64,000 bases of DNA from Cristatella mucedo (lineage: Eukaryota; Bryozoa; Phylactolaemata; Cristatellidae), in NCBI GenBank assembly GCA_009760855.2, contig WPIO01000009.1, positions 897,001 to 961,000 on the forward strand, written 5' to 3'. The notes under the pieces are model-generated. The model saw nothing but the letters and a program-made list of their open reading frames with translations, ran no database searches and was not told the origin of the DNA. A program made the position numbers and the translations under genes. Numbering within the stretch: the first letter of the stretch is position 1; every line of letters begins with the position of its first letter. This document shows positions 11,861 through 22,854 of this stretch, one piece after another.

Positions 11861-12095
11861 GAGGTGATAACAGCTGCTGACGATTATAACTAAAATGCAG
11901 GTTACTAGCCGCCGGCGTATCTAAGGCAGCCGCCGGCTTGGGAGACCCAGCAGCCTGAATCGATAAGCGTTTAGATATCCACAGGTACGCAATTTCTTAC
12001 GAGCTACGGTCAAATAACAATCAGAATAACTTTAAACAGGTATTAGCTGTATCGTTTCCGTATACGATGTTCGCAAGAACTTCGGTTTTCGGAAG
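11861..12095. other. Unassigned, possibly LINE 5' region
   Basis: This sequence lies directly upstream, on the minus strand, of the endonuclease start and contains a GCCGCCGGC-type GC-rich inverted motif around 11910-11940. It may be the 5' untranslated region of the same LINE. No second copy is visible to confirm this. Confidence 0.3.
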
Positions 12096-12099
12096 AATT

Positions 12100-12620
12100 T
12101 TGCAACGAACACGAACGCACTCGGTCCCTACATTTTTGGTTCCATCCTACCTATCAGATCTACTCCCCACTAGGCTAAGCACCGTACCACCCACTTTTCG
12201 GAATATAACTGTTTACTTATATCTCGCATGCCTCAAATCCTTTGAAGGCCGAGCATTTAGTTTGTATGCTCCTAAAGCTTGAAACTGACTCCTAACTTTC
12301 GTTACATCTCTAGACTTTACCCTATTTGAAAAGAAATTAAAAACGCATTTATTTATGAAAGCATTAGTGGGTCTCTGTGATTCGTCTTTTGTGTGCTTAT
12401 TCTTGCTGACAGTTGCATGCTGCCACTAACCATACTTGCATACTGACCCTGTGCATGTCACCCCTAACCATATTAACCATATTAATCATGTTATTTATCG
12501 AGCATGATACCACTCACCATTCGATAGTGTTTCCTTTGCAGCAAGTTTAAATCACATAGAAAAAGATTGCGCTCTCTGAGGGTGCTTGATCACGTGTATT
12601 GTTATTTTTTTATTATTATC
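12100..12620 (+). mobile_element. LINE family 1 3' fragment
   Basis: The fragment matches the end of the reverse transcriptase frame (YLSDLLP and RAFS.YAPKA equivalents near 12150-12280). The family 3' untranslated repeats follow, then the terminal hairpin region (GCGCTCTCTGAGGGTGC) and a T/A tail near 12600. Confidence 0.85.
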
Positions 12621-12858
12621 CACGATGCATGATGGTCGAAGTCGAGATGATATCGCCCTACAATAACAGAAATAAAACAGCAAGACTGTGTGTTCAAGAT
12701 TACACTTAATACTACGCATATGAAATCCCACAGAAAGTCCGTGAAACGGAAGTTGGACTTCAGCTGGTGCATGCTCTGCTGTGAGCCCACTAGGGTATCA
12801 GCCTGATCGTTTGGCAAGATAGTATTCTGTCCAACTCCCAGCGTTCGGTCGTGGTCAA

Positions 12859-13161
12859 CTATAGGTGTCGCAGTCGATTCGGCCCGTAGCTCTTCCGCGT
12901 GCACTGCAGTGGCTGATGAGTTATCCCTGTTAGTTTACCCTCCATCCTCCTTATCGGAGGTACTTGGTGCCAGAAGTTCATCCTCAAGGTCAGCACAGGA
13001 GCGGGAAGTCCTGTGGCCCTGCTCCAAGCTGGCTTGTAGCGGTTGGTATGCACCGTGCTCGGCATGCCATCAGCATCGTCTTTGTCTACAACTCGTACGC
13101 TCGTGTCAGTACGGTCCACGATAATCAGGGTGCGGCAAGTTTGGCGAAAGACCCCTTTCAC
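12859..13161 (-). mobile_element. Gypsy element, integrase C-terminal fragment
   Basis: A 100-codon minus frame ends its conserved part with PSTVHTNRYKPAW, matching the TVHVNRLKP motif that closes the C-terminal domain of Ty3/Gypsy integrases. It is preceded by a VFR...VDRTDTSVRVVDKDDADG segment resembling the usual GPF...DxDG stretch. The orientation agrees with the integrase core at 15400-15905, so both may belong to one element later interrupted or rearranged. Confidence 0.6.
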
Positions 13162-13169
13162 GGCCTGAG

Positions 13170-14119
13170 CGTATAAATATACACATAGTCTTACACATAG
13201 TCAGCTTCACACGGCTTGACCACAGACAACACTGTATCAGGGCTGGGCTCGGTTGGCTGGGACTTGAGATGGTGGGATCACTTGGGTGTGATGGGAGGTC
13301 GACGGCTGGGCCAGGGTCTGACCTGTGGTCATGGCCGGATCCGCCATGACGAGAGGTCACCGAGGCTCTTGGGAAAAGGAAGTTGGCCGACTAAGTAGTG
13401 GTGTTGGATGCTGCCGGTCTCGCTGAGAAATGCATCTGGAAGGGTGCAGGCGTGCTCCGGTGATGCAGCCACGCACGCAAGGCAACGAGGGGCCAAGGCC
13501 CGAGCGGAGCTGGATAGAACGCTCGTTGTTGTTGTGGCTTATATATTCCGCGTTCACCTTTTAGCGTGTTCGTGGCCCCCATGAGCTAGCGTCTTTCGGT
13601 GGAATCTCGAGACTGTGGTAGACGTTGACTCCGACTATCCAAGCAGTTACTCAGCTAGCCGGATCTTTGACGGCGTACGCTTGTACTGCTGGAACGGAGA
13701 CGGTACAACGGCGGGACTCAGTAAGCCTACTGACCAGCTGCCACGTTTTTTCGCGCTTGCGGCGTCGTCTCACGCCCCTATAGTTTATTTTATGTAAGAT
13801 CCTCCATGTAGACTTGTTTAGTTCCCCTGTAACGCAGAAGACTCGGCGGAGTAGGCCTAACCTGCCGCTTACCGAGCGGCGTAGCCTACGACCGAGTGCG
13901 GTTCGGTTCGCGCCTACGCGAAATAAGCAGGACGCCACAAAGCGAGTGTTTCTGGCGCTGACCTACGTACCGTTACTAAAGGGGGTCGTGAGCCAGCGGC
14001 GTGAGCTAGAAAGAGACTCACAAATCGGGGATTTTACTGAGCTTTTTTCGCTAGCGCACAATGTCGCTGCGCACCTAGTTCAGTTTTATCTCCGCACTCG
14101 TAATAAACTCTCAAGAGCA
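13170..14119. other. GC-rich unassigned block between Gypsy remnants
   Basis: The base composition is higher in GC than most of the window and opposite-strand frames overlap throughout, as is usual for GC-rich non-coding DNA. Its place between two integrase fragments suggests LTR or inserted repeat sequence, but no terminal motif is identifiable. Confidence 0.35.
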
Positions 14120-14575
14120 CAAGCACTCTTGCGGAGGAAATACGTTGTCGCACTTAGGCTACCTACATCTATTGTGGGAAACTACCCCAAATAAGATTAA
14201 GAGCCCGAACCGGAGACAAGATCCTGACTGCAGAAGTCGGGCACCGCTTCTACCATGGTGGCAGGAATACCCCATACACTACACCAAGCCTTCTTGCGGA
14301 AGAAATACGTTCTCGCACTTAGGCTACTTACGTCTATAGTGGGGAATGACCCAAATAGACGGAGCCTGAACCGAACACTATACCCTGAATGGAAAACTAG
14401 GGCCCCGCTTCCACCTTAACGGCAGAAATATCTAACACACTACCTCAAGCACTCTTACGGAGGAACCACGTCTCTGCATTTAGGCTACCTACGTCTCTAG
14501 TGGGGAACGACCCAAATAGACGAAGAAGCCCAAACCAACGGAATATCTCACACACCACACCAACTACGTCTAGTT
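14120..14575. repeat. Tandem repeat, ~165-bp unit, about 2.8 copies
   Basis: Units begin near 14120, 14285 and 14446. Each starts with CAAGC..TCTT(G/A)CGGA(G/A)GAA and continues with CACTTAGGCTAC(C/T)TAC.TCTA and GTGGG(A/G)A..ACCC.AAATA. The copies are diverged and the third is cut off near 14575. The unit length is in the satellite range. Confidence 0.85.
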
Positions 14576-14781
14576 CGCACCGGCAAATCCTTATGCCAAG
14601 ACCACATGCGAGCGCGCACACAGAACACAAAAGAAACACCAAATGTGAGCTCGGGCGCTGTATGACCGTATTCGGTGGCGTCCACCGAATCCTCCTAGCG
14701 CTGTCTCATCCATCGCTGGTGAATAGCCCACCCTCCTCCTTAGCTTTCAGAGAGACGAGTCCGACGGTGTCGAAGCGAAGC

Positions 14782-14784
<3 letters not shown>

Positions 14785-14876
<92 letters not shown>
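14785..14876. repeat. (GA)n microsatellite
   Basis: GAGAGA tract interrupted twice by GGGAGA. A similar tract in the opposite sense is at 44227-44311. Confidence 0.97.
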
Positions 14877-14877
<1 letters not shown>

Positions 14878-14879
14878 AG

Positions 14880-15395
14880 GAGCCGAACATATAACCAGGA
14901 GCGAGCTAAATACCTAGCTGAAATAATGGGACCAGAGCTTAGCGGTAACGGGCTAGGCACCGCGGGCAATTTCGGTAATGAATTAGTACCGGTGCTCGGC
15001 CACCGGATTGGCAACCCAGTCCAGCTTGAATGCCGAAAAGGTTCTAGACGATTCTTTTTGGACCGAGTTAATGGCCGAGATTGCCAGGCCAGCCAACATC
15101 AATCAGCAGCTCCCGCGGTCAGCAGACCAATTCTAAAGGCCAAATTTCACAGCTGGTCCCAGAGCTTTCTGGCTTGCTCTTAAGATCTTGCTTTCTAACG
15201 ACACTGGCGCTCTTCTCTGGGTCACTGCTCCACGACATAGGAATTTTGTTCCTGCCGAAAAGCTCTTGTTCGCTCTAAAATTAGGCCAAGGCCAGCGTGG
15301 CGCTACACCCCTGTTCTTGTTGGTACATGCGTTATTATAAAGAGGCTTATCCTGACGGCCGCTCTTCTTACCCTAGCACAGCGGCATGGCAAGAG
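14880..15395. other. Unassigned, between tandem repeat and Gypsy integrase
   Basis: A plus frame reading through the GA repeat (14500-15183) is not protein-like. By position this stretch could be the 3' continuation of the minus-strand integrase, but I could not find a motif. Confidence 0.3.
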
Positions 15396-15399
15396 ATCA

Positions 15400-15905
15400 A
15401 CGTAGCCTGAGCATGGTGGGGATTGGCGGGAAATAGCTTCTGGTCCGGGATTTCGGCTGCAGCACTAAGCGAGCCTCCCGCTGTCGGGGCTGCAGGGCGT
15501 CGCTCGTGAAAGCACGTGCGGTAGGCCTAAAGCATGTACACTCTATGTAGGTTCCATTTTCGCTTATTCCTACTGACAAAAATGGAAAGCATGTCTACTA
15601 GCATTCTTTTAAAGTGCTCTACAAGCCCACCAGTCTGCAGGCGATACGGCAACGTGCAGTTGGTCGATAGACTTTACGCGACACATCCGCTCGAGCATTC
15701 GAGACATAAAGTTGGCGTCACGGCTAGAGAGGACCTGATCTAAATATCTTGCCGGCAGATAATCTTTTCCGCGATCACTCTGGTGCAGGTCACTTCTGTC
15801 TGTTCCGGGATCGCTCTAGCCACTGGCCACTCAGTGAAGCAGTCGATCATGATTAGCATGTACCAGTTCCACAAATATATTAGTGGCAGCTTGACGATAT
15901 CGCAT
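15400..15905 (-). mobile_element. Gypsy element, integrase core (degenerate)
   Basis: On the minus strand 15880-15760 gives MLIMIDCFTEWPVARAIPEQ, matching the VDxFTKWxxAxPxxxQ segment around the first catalytic Asp of Ty3/Gypsy integrases. After frame changes come an SDRG..F-like segment, LVEHFKRMLVDML (the GxxERxNRxLxxML segment) and an AYR..HE segment near 15520. At least three frameshifts or stops make it non-functional. It is opposite in orientation to the LTR and protease just to the right. Confidence 0.8.
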
Positions 15906-16281
15906 ACTATGGCAGCTGAGTGAGTTCCGTTTGTCTGTCTGGCTCTTTCGAATAGTTGACGGTGGGATCTACCGCTGATAAATCTGGCTCGTCGCCCAGC
16001 TTTGCCCCGGTCTCGGCTCCGGCGAGCTGCTCTTGCTCGAGCCGAAACCTCCCGGCCTCAAGCTCGGCCTCACCCGTCAACCACAAAAACGTCAAAATTG
16101 AGAGGAAAATTGAAGATGTGGCCCGCCACATATGCACTCCCCCATCTTCGGCGAGTCAGCCAGCTCGTATACGTATCAGTTAAGAGATCAAAGATAGAGT
16201 TTCGTTACCGCTCTCGTCCGTGCTGTGTCTCCGTGAGACTCCACAAGAACAGCCGCCGCCGGAGCCGCTGTCGCACTAAAA
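15906..16281 (+). mobile_element. Gypsy LTR, 3' portion
   Basis: The sequence ends directly at a primer binding site. Its last ~180 bases (GAGTCAGCCAGCTCGTATA, then TGTGTCTCCGTGAGAC) recur at 24060-24200 in the same sense and at 61300-61480 and 62985-63135 in the opposite sense, as expected for dispersed LTRs. The copies at 24115 and 61408 carry AATAAA, consistent with an LTR poly(A) signal. The left end of the LTR is not defined; the integrase fragment of opposite sense abuts it near 15905. Confidence 0.7.
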
Positions 16282-16298
16282 TTGGTAGCAGAGAATAG
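16282..16298 (+). other. Primer binding site, initiator Met tRNA type
   Basis: TGGTAGCAGAGAATAG starts right after the LTR end. It matches the complement of the 3' end of animal initiator methionine tRNA (TGGTAGCAGAGGATGG) at 14 of 16 positions. Confidence 0.75.
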
Positions 16299-16629
16299 TT
16301 CACTCGTGCTGAAGAGTATCAGACCTTCTATGGCCTAGACGGGACGCCGATACTGAGGTGTAACATTTTTAACGGCGGAGAACACTTTATGCCTCGGGTC
16401 TTAACGTTAGAGAAGACTTAGAAGGCTACAAATTGCGACGCCGTTAAAGCATATTGTGCCAGTGTGTCTGGGTGATAACGCGATACACGTTTGGGTAGAC
16501 CAGCCGGTAGAAGAAAAGCAAGACTGCGAAATGAGTTAACTTTGACGTTCTCGTGGTTGATGGATGAGGAGGCCCAGCTTGAGGCCGAAATGTTTCGGTT
16601 ATAACTAGTATGGAGACTCGCCTGAGCGA

Positions 16630-16887
16630 ATGCCCTGTTGGTGCGAGGATCGAACTAATGAAAAAGAATGTCGGATGGTAGTTGACACCGGCTCAGAGTT
16701 AGCAGTTGTCAGCGCTAATTGCATGATCCCTGACAGGATGATAGAGGCATCGAAGCGTTGGTTCGGTTTGCGGGACGTTACAATAAGATTTGAGGCCCTA
16801 AGTAGGTTCTATAAAGCATCGCTGGCGAGACCAAATGCCACCAGGTTTTTGAAGTTGCCTATCATGATGCGTGCATTCTGGGCCTAG
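16630..16887 (+). mobile_element. Gypsy element, aspartic protease fragment
   Basis: The 85-codon frame contains VVDTGSELAVVSANCM, the retropepsin active-site motif (DTGSE) with the usual following hydrophobic strand. It lies about 350 bases after the primer binding site, so most of gag is missing. The flap and the C-terminal G(R/K)-type motif are not clear. Pol continues at 19400 after a LINE insertion. Confidence 0.75.
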
Positions 16888-17179
16888 ATGATGTGGTGCC
16901 CGTTCGGCTTGGGTGAACCTGTGGGAAATGCAGTGGCAAGTCAACGGACGTCTCATTGACCACCAGCAGAATAATGGGGCAAATTGTAGACGTGTTAGAT
17001 ATTCAATCATAGTAATTATATTAGCTGGATCGGAGAAATGTGTCCAGGTTAAAACCGATCAAGTATCAGAGGAGCCAGCGGAATAATAAAGGGCTTGGGA
17101 CTATTTTTCCTTCGAGTTTAAACCCAAAAACTTTAAAAAACCAGGGCTCCTTTTTTCATTAGAAAGCTGAATTCCTGCC

Positions 17180-19166
17180 AGTTGGACACTAAACAGATTT
17201 TTAAGACAGTAAACCATTTACTTGTCAATGCTGTGAGGTCTGACTCCCCAGATATTAAGGGCTCAGCCGAAACGTTTTCAGCCTTCTTTACTGAAAAAAT
17301 GTGCACTTTCGTGCCTCCACTAAGCCCCCTCCGACCAAAGCTATCGCCGCTCTTCAACCTGTGACCTTTCTTCAAAGGTTCTTCGACGTTTCTGCAAGCG
17401 ATGTGGCTGCCTTAATAAGGTCTAGCAAAAAGAGCTCGTCTCCTGAAGACCCTATACCTCCATCTCTGTGGTCTTCACTTGCAGACCAACTTAGCCCTGC
17501 CATAACCAAGACTGTTAATGCTTCTTTGGGAAGAGGGGTCGTCCCCAAGTCCTTCAAATCGGCAATCGATAGACTTATTCTTAAAAAGCCTGGATTAGAC
17601 ACTGAGGTCCTAGCAAACTATCGCCAAGTTTTCCTTTTTCCGTTCTTATCAAAGATTCTTGAAACAATTGTTGCAAAACAGCTAGTTGAACATATTGAAA
17701 ACAATGGAATGTCAGAAACATTTCAATCAGGGTTCAAGAGGCAGCACTCTACTGAAACTGCTCTCCTCCGTGTTAGGAATGACATTCTACGTAGCAATTA
17801 CGACGGGTATGTCACTGCCCTAGCTCTGCTAGATCTGTCTGCTGCCTTCGAAATCATTGATCACGAAGTTCTGCTTGAACGATTGAGAACAACGATCGGT
17901 CTGGCAGACGGAGCACTGGCGTAGTTTAAATCATACTTGTCGGATCGTGTTCAATCCGTGTCGTGTGGAGGTGAGGCCTCAGACACGAAAAGGGTCACCT
18001 GTGGAGTCCCTCAAGGGTCTGTACTTGGTCCCTTGCTGTTCTCCATTTATACACAACCTCTGGGAAAAGTGATTAAGGCCCATGGAACAGGATATCACTT
18101 CTATGCTAACGATACTCAGCTGTATTTTTCATTCAAACCGTCGTAATCTGCTGCAGCAACTGAGAAACTGAATGCTTGCCTTGCCGATATCCGATCCTGG
18201 ATGTAGGAAAACTTTCTGAAATTAAATGATGATAAAACCGAACTGCTGCTCATAGGACACCCTAATCATGTGGCTGGATTAAAAGGCTTTGCTGTTCTAA
18301 TAGGTGACGCTATTGTGTGACCTTCACCACGTGCTCCAAAATTTAGGTGTCGTGTTCAACAGCAGCCTCAATTTCAAAAGCTTCATTTAGAAGACTGCCT
18401 CTACAGCTAGCCGTCACATCCGATCCCTATCCAAGATTAGGAGCTGTCTCCCACAGTGGCTTGTACAAATTTAACTAGCTCTTTAGTTCTGTCTCGGCTT
18501 GATTGTTGTAATTCCCTGTAGGCTGGGCTGGCAACGAAAGCTATTATGCCACTACAGCGGACTATGAATATGGCTGCAAGGCTGATCTTCAAGTCCCAGC
18601 AGTTTGAGGACGTGTCTCCTTTGCTGAAAGAGCTAGGATGGTTGCCGGTTGAGCAAAGGATACAGAGCAAAGTTTTTACGCTGACCCACAAGGCCCGCCA
18701 TGGCTTGGCTCCTTAGTACCTAGCTGAACTGCTGCATCAGTTTCAGCCTGTTTACGCCCTTATGACCTGTTTGGACAATAAATTAGCTGTCCCATTCCTC
18801 CACTTAAAGACAGTTGGCAACAGAAGCTTTAGCTGTGCAGGTTCTAGACCGTGGAACTCGCTTCCACAATTCTAACGCAACGACAATTACTCTCCTATTG
18901 CCGACTATGGAACATCTTTTTCAGCGGCCCTGAGCTGCTACTTCCATGCTACTCACTACCTCAACTGCTCTCCTGACTCTTCTATGCTTCCCACTTTCTA
19001 TTTGTTGCGTGAGACGAAGTCTGTTGGCTCCCAAATGCGTACCGAAAGCCGCTTAGGCTGTGAGTGTGCTATACAAAACTCTCCAGCACAGCACCCACGT
19101 GGTCTTTATGACTTTGTGGAGTTACAGACGGAGTTACCACCCGGCTTAGTGGTGGGGCAGTCTGGT
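17180..19166 (+). mobile_element. LINE family 2 copy, 5' truncated, inactivated
   Basis: It aligns over nearly its whole length with 34040-35940. The 207-codon frame at 17301-17924 and the next one at 17937-18146 cover reverse transcriptase motifs: [20 protein letters not shown], a stop at 17922, [14 protein letters not shown], and [10 protein letters not shown], where the first Asp of the YADD pair is Asn. Several stops follow downstream. The endonuclease domain is absent. The copy separates the Gypsy protease from the Gypsy reverse transcriptase and so inserted into that element. Its 3' end reads GTGGAGTTACAGACGGAG. Confidence 0.9.
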
Positions 19167-19399
19167 TAATAATAGACCGGAAATGGTGGAGGTTAGCTCA
19201 TGTTTCATATGAGCATCTGAGCTGGAACTGTGTTCTTGGAACTTGAGTTGGAGCACACGAAGCGGCTGCCATGATGCTTATCGGCAGCTTGCCAAATTAC
19301 CTTGAGGTCATGTTTGATAGGAATATTGCTCACATGCCACTAGAAAAACTCTTCCTATGCTAGATTTCTGGCTTGTTAAGTTGATCTTTTTTCGTCTGG

Positions 19400-20040
19400 C
19401 AATCGCGACTTGTGATCCACTTATTTGTGGCGCACACGATTAGTACAGATTAATACACGAAACCACGAACCAATTAGGCGGTACCCTTTAAGCTTAGCAC
19501 TGAAGCACCGTTAAAAGCCGCAGAAAGTCGCGGACGATTATGTGAAGCAAAGCGTAGTAGAAAAATCCTCAAACCTGTGGTTGTATCCTGTGGCGTTACT
19601 TGAGAAAAAATGGCACTATGTGGTGATGCATTGACTTCAGGGTGGTTAACAACATAACGGAGAAGGATTTGTATCCATTAGCAATGTTTGCAGACACCCT
19701 AAATGCATTGTCAGGTGCTAAGTGGATCTCATCATTCGATCTGAAATCTGGGTATCATCAAGTAACAATTTCAGTAGAAGATATTTCATACCAGCAAGGG
19801 CTCTGGCTGTTTGCAGTGATGCCTTTTAGTTCAAGCAACGCATCAGCCACATTTGTACGGCTGATGGAAAGAGCATTCGTTGGTGTCCATTAGAAGACGA
19901 AACGATGTGATTGTTTTTGGTCAGTTTTTTGAGCAGGAAGTTGAGAGTTTTCTGAAGCTCGTGAGCACCTCATGATTTTTAGGTTAAAATCACAACCTAA
20001 GAAGTGACACTTGTTTCAGAAGGAAGTGAAGTACTTAGCG
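19400..20040 (+). mobile_element. Gypsy element, reverse transcriptase N-terminal part
   Basis: Segments before 19640, in several frames, give RRYPLSLAPLKAAESRG-, EKKWHYV- and DFRVVNN-like pieces typical of the start of Ty3/Gypsy reverse transcriptase. The frame 19642-19893 gives ITEKDLYPL, LSGAKWISSFDLKSGYHQV (first catalytic Asp) and GLWLFAVMPFSSSNASATFVRLME. The YVDD region is lost; a QKEVKYLAHV piece near 20015 (usual KVxFLGHxVS) ends the homology. Confidence 0.85.
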
Positions 20041-20389
20041 CATGTTTCATCATTTTATTTACTATTTGCCGGTTATCTATCACTCACTAAAACTTGGGAT
20101 TGCATTTACTACTTGTTTATTCATTTATTTATGGTATTTATTATTTTTTTAATTTATTTTATTTTTCATTTTATGTATTTATTTACATGGCTATATGTCG
20201 ATTTACTTGCAACTTAGTCTTTCCAAAAGTAAAAAAATTCAAATTCCAAAAACTTTAAATTGTTGGACCATTCTTGGCGTTTCCATTTTGGATAGATCTC
20301 GTGTAGATTTTCAAAAATCCCACAGCTAAACTAAGAAATTCATTAAAATTTATAGAGCGATACATAGAGCCACCAAGGTGGTAATACTG
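20041..20389. other. AT-rich low-complexity stretch
   Basis: T-rich sequence with TTTATTTATT runs (20110-20190) sits between the Gypsy remnant and a LINE fragment. No further feature. Confidence 0.5.
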
Positions 20390-21350
20390 GTAGCAATTTT
20401 TCTTGAAATGAATGATGATAAAACCAACTTACTAGTCATACGCAAACCAAGTGTCATTCAGAAATCGGAAAGGTTAATGCTCAAAATCGGCTCTCCCAGG
20501 CACGAAATACAGGTGTCATGTTCTAAAGTGACCTCTCATTAGACGAACACATCGGCTCCTCAGTCAAGTCTGCCTACTTTCAGCTACACAACATTGCTAA
20601 AATCCGGGCTTGTTTAGAAAAGGTATACCGCATCTAGATTGGTCTATACGTTTGTGACATTCCGTCCTGACTTCTGTAACTCCCTGCTTGCTGGTCTACC
20701 GGCCTGTTCAATCAGACACTTATAGCAGGTGCAAAGCTCTTCAGCTTGGCTTATCAGTCATGAGCGGTGCAGTACTACATCACACCATTTCTCGCGAACC
20801 TGGAATGGCTCAAAGTCAAGAAAGATATCAACTTCATGGTTTTATCACTGACTTTTAGTTCGCTTTGTTCTTTGACTCTAGCCTATCTACCAGATCTACT
20901 CCCCCACCAGGCTAAGCATCCTGCCATCCACATTTCGTAATCTAACTGTTTACCCACACCTCGTACAAATCTCAAATCCTTTGGAACCGTGCCTTTAGGT
21001 AGTATGTTCCCAAAGCCTGGAATTCACTACCAACTTACCTTACAACATTTCCAGGGATGACCAAGTTTAAAAAGAAACTAAAATTGCATCTATTTATGAT
21101 AGCATTTAGTGGGTCCTTGTGATTGGTCTTTTATGTGCTTATGTGTGCTGACACTGTGCATGCTACCACTAACTATATTTGCATGCTGACCCTGTGCATG
21201 TCACCCCTAACCATGTTACTATTGTTGTTTATTGAGCTCGCTACCACTAATCATTCGATCTTGCTTCCTTTGCAGCAAATGTAAAGTGCTTAGAAAGAGA
21301 TTGAGTCCTCTGAGGGCACTATATCAAATGTATTACAATTATTAGTATTA
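20390..21350 (+). mobile_element. LINE family 1 fragment
   Basis: It starts at the segment encoding NDDKTNLLVI.KPSVIQK and runs, with many indels, to the 3' hairpin (GTGCTTAGAAAGAGATTGAG...CTCTGAGGGCAC) and an A/T tail near 21350. A SINE of family II follows immediately. Confidence 0.85.
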
Positions 21351-21367
21351 ATAAAATGGAAAATAAA

Positions 21368-21541
21368 TGATAGCTTATTCAACAGCCTCTTTTGTGTATA
21401 GACAGACAAGCCTTGACGGCTGTCTGCACTGTCTTCAGTGGCAATAAATAGCTGCCCACAGCAGGATTTCAACCCACGACCTCGGAACTGAGGTTGTAAA
21501 AAGCAACCACCATACCTTCCGTGCCATCGCGGCTCATGAGT
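21368..21541 (-). mobile_element. tRNA-derived SINE (family II)
   Basis: The minus strand begins GAGCCGCGATGGCACGGAAGG (A-box region), has a B box GTGGGTTGAAATCC, the conserved body GTGGGCAGCTATTTATTGCCACTG, and ends CAAAAGAGGCTGTTGAATAAGCTATC. Related copies are at 36732-36897, 27060-27190, 52062-52176 and 61707-61878. Confidence 0.8.
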
Positions 21542-21549
21542 CACTTCAC

Positions 21550-22850
21550 CTCAAGGCTTGAATTAGTGCATGACAAAGCCTCCGCGACGACTGACTAATT
21601 TAATAATGCAGGGACGACTTTTAGCCTTTTCGGGAACGAATTAAAATGTTCTTACGTTATCCTGCGGGGAAATCACGGTACGGGGTACAAATGACTCCGG
21701 TTACAAATTCCGTCCGAGTGCGGATTTGGTAGCTGAACCGGATGCGTGGTTTTCCTATTGCTCCCACGTCCCTTCAGGATATTTCTGTACTCTCATAGTG
21801 TATAATCTCAGAGTCTTTTCCGAGCTCATGATTTATCAAAATTAACTTGTGAGCTTTATCTTTGTCCTGTCAACGGTATACTACAGATTTATTCTTATCA
21901 AAATTTTCTTTTGCGCTTTACCTATTCCCTGCTCCTAAAGTTGCCTTAAATGGTCGGCTACTTCGTCACCATGCATGTGCCGATTTTCTGAATTCTACAC
22001 ATTGCCAAAAGCATCACCGCAAAGCGTTATGTATTTTCTTTATCAACATTTCACGGATATATACGGAATAGCGTTTAAGGGACACCGTTGAAAGAAAGGG
22101 GGTGAAAGGAAAGAGCCGACACTGCAGTGAGTGACCTGAGAGAATAGAAAGTGGACGACATTCTGTTGATTCTAGTAAAACTCGCATTACGATTAGGCTC
22201 GTTATATTGTGCACATTATAACTCTTTTGTTCCATTAAGAAGTTATATATAGACCTCGAATAGATCAAAGAGATGTTTTCGCAACGAGATGCCCGTTCTG
22301 GCTAGTTCTACGTTTGGAAGGTACAGCCGTGCACAAGTAACAGTTATATGAGTGGTCAGCCAGTGCCTATCAAGGTCTTGAAATAACAAACTTTGCACGA
22401 GTTCTCTTTTCTCACCGTAATAGCCTACAAACATGGCAGAATTATGTGCATTAAAAATAACATTTCATCAATTCCCCATATCTTTCAAAAATTGCATCTA
22501 GTGAGCAGGAATCACTCACCTTACATGAATTATGCTTTGTAGGAATGCAGAACCCGGATTAGAAAAGGCAAGTTATCTACGGTGAAGAGAAATCTAAGTG
22601 GAACTAGTTCTGAATTAACGGAGACATATAAGAAGCAAATTGATGGCAGATAGTAACCATAGGAGGAAGAGAATTCCAAACCGCCAAAGCTGTACTTAGT
22701 TCGTATTTCCTGAGTAGGCTGAAACTTCAACGCTGTACCGTGTATTGCTGAATTGATTGTATACAACGGGTTTCGGCGCACATCATTGCGGTGCATACTG
22801 TCTCCCACACTCAATATCAATCCTCATCTAATTTTTGTGGTCGGGCGTTT
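21550..22850. other. No recognisable feature
   Basis: About 1.3 kb with only short overlapping frames; no repeat family of this window is seen here. Confidence 0.45.
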
Positions 22851-22854
22851 AAAT

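Noticed and set aside
14500-15183. 227-codon plus frame across the GA repeat
   Set aside because: Most of its length is an Arg-Glu translation of a microsatellite; the ends show no domain.
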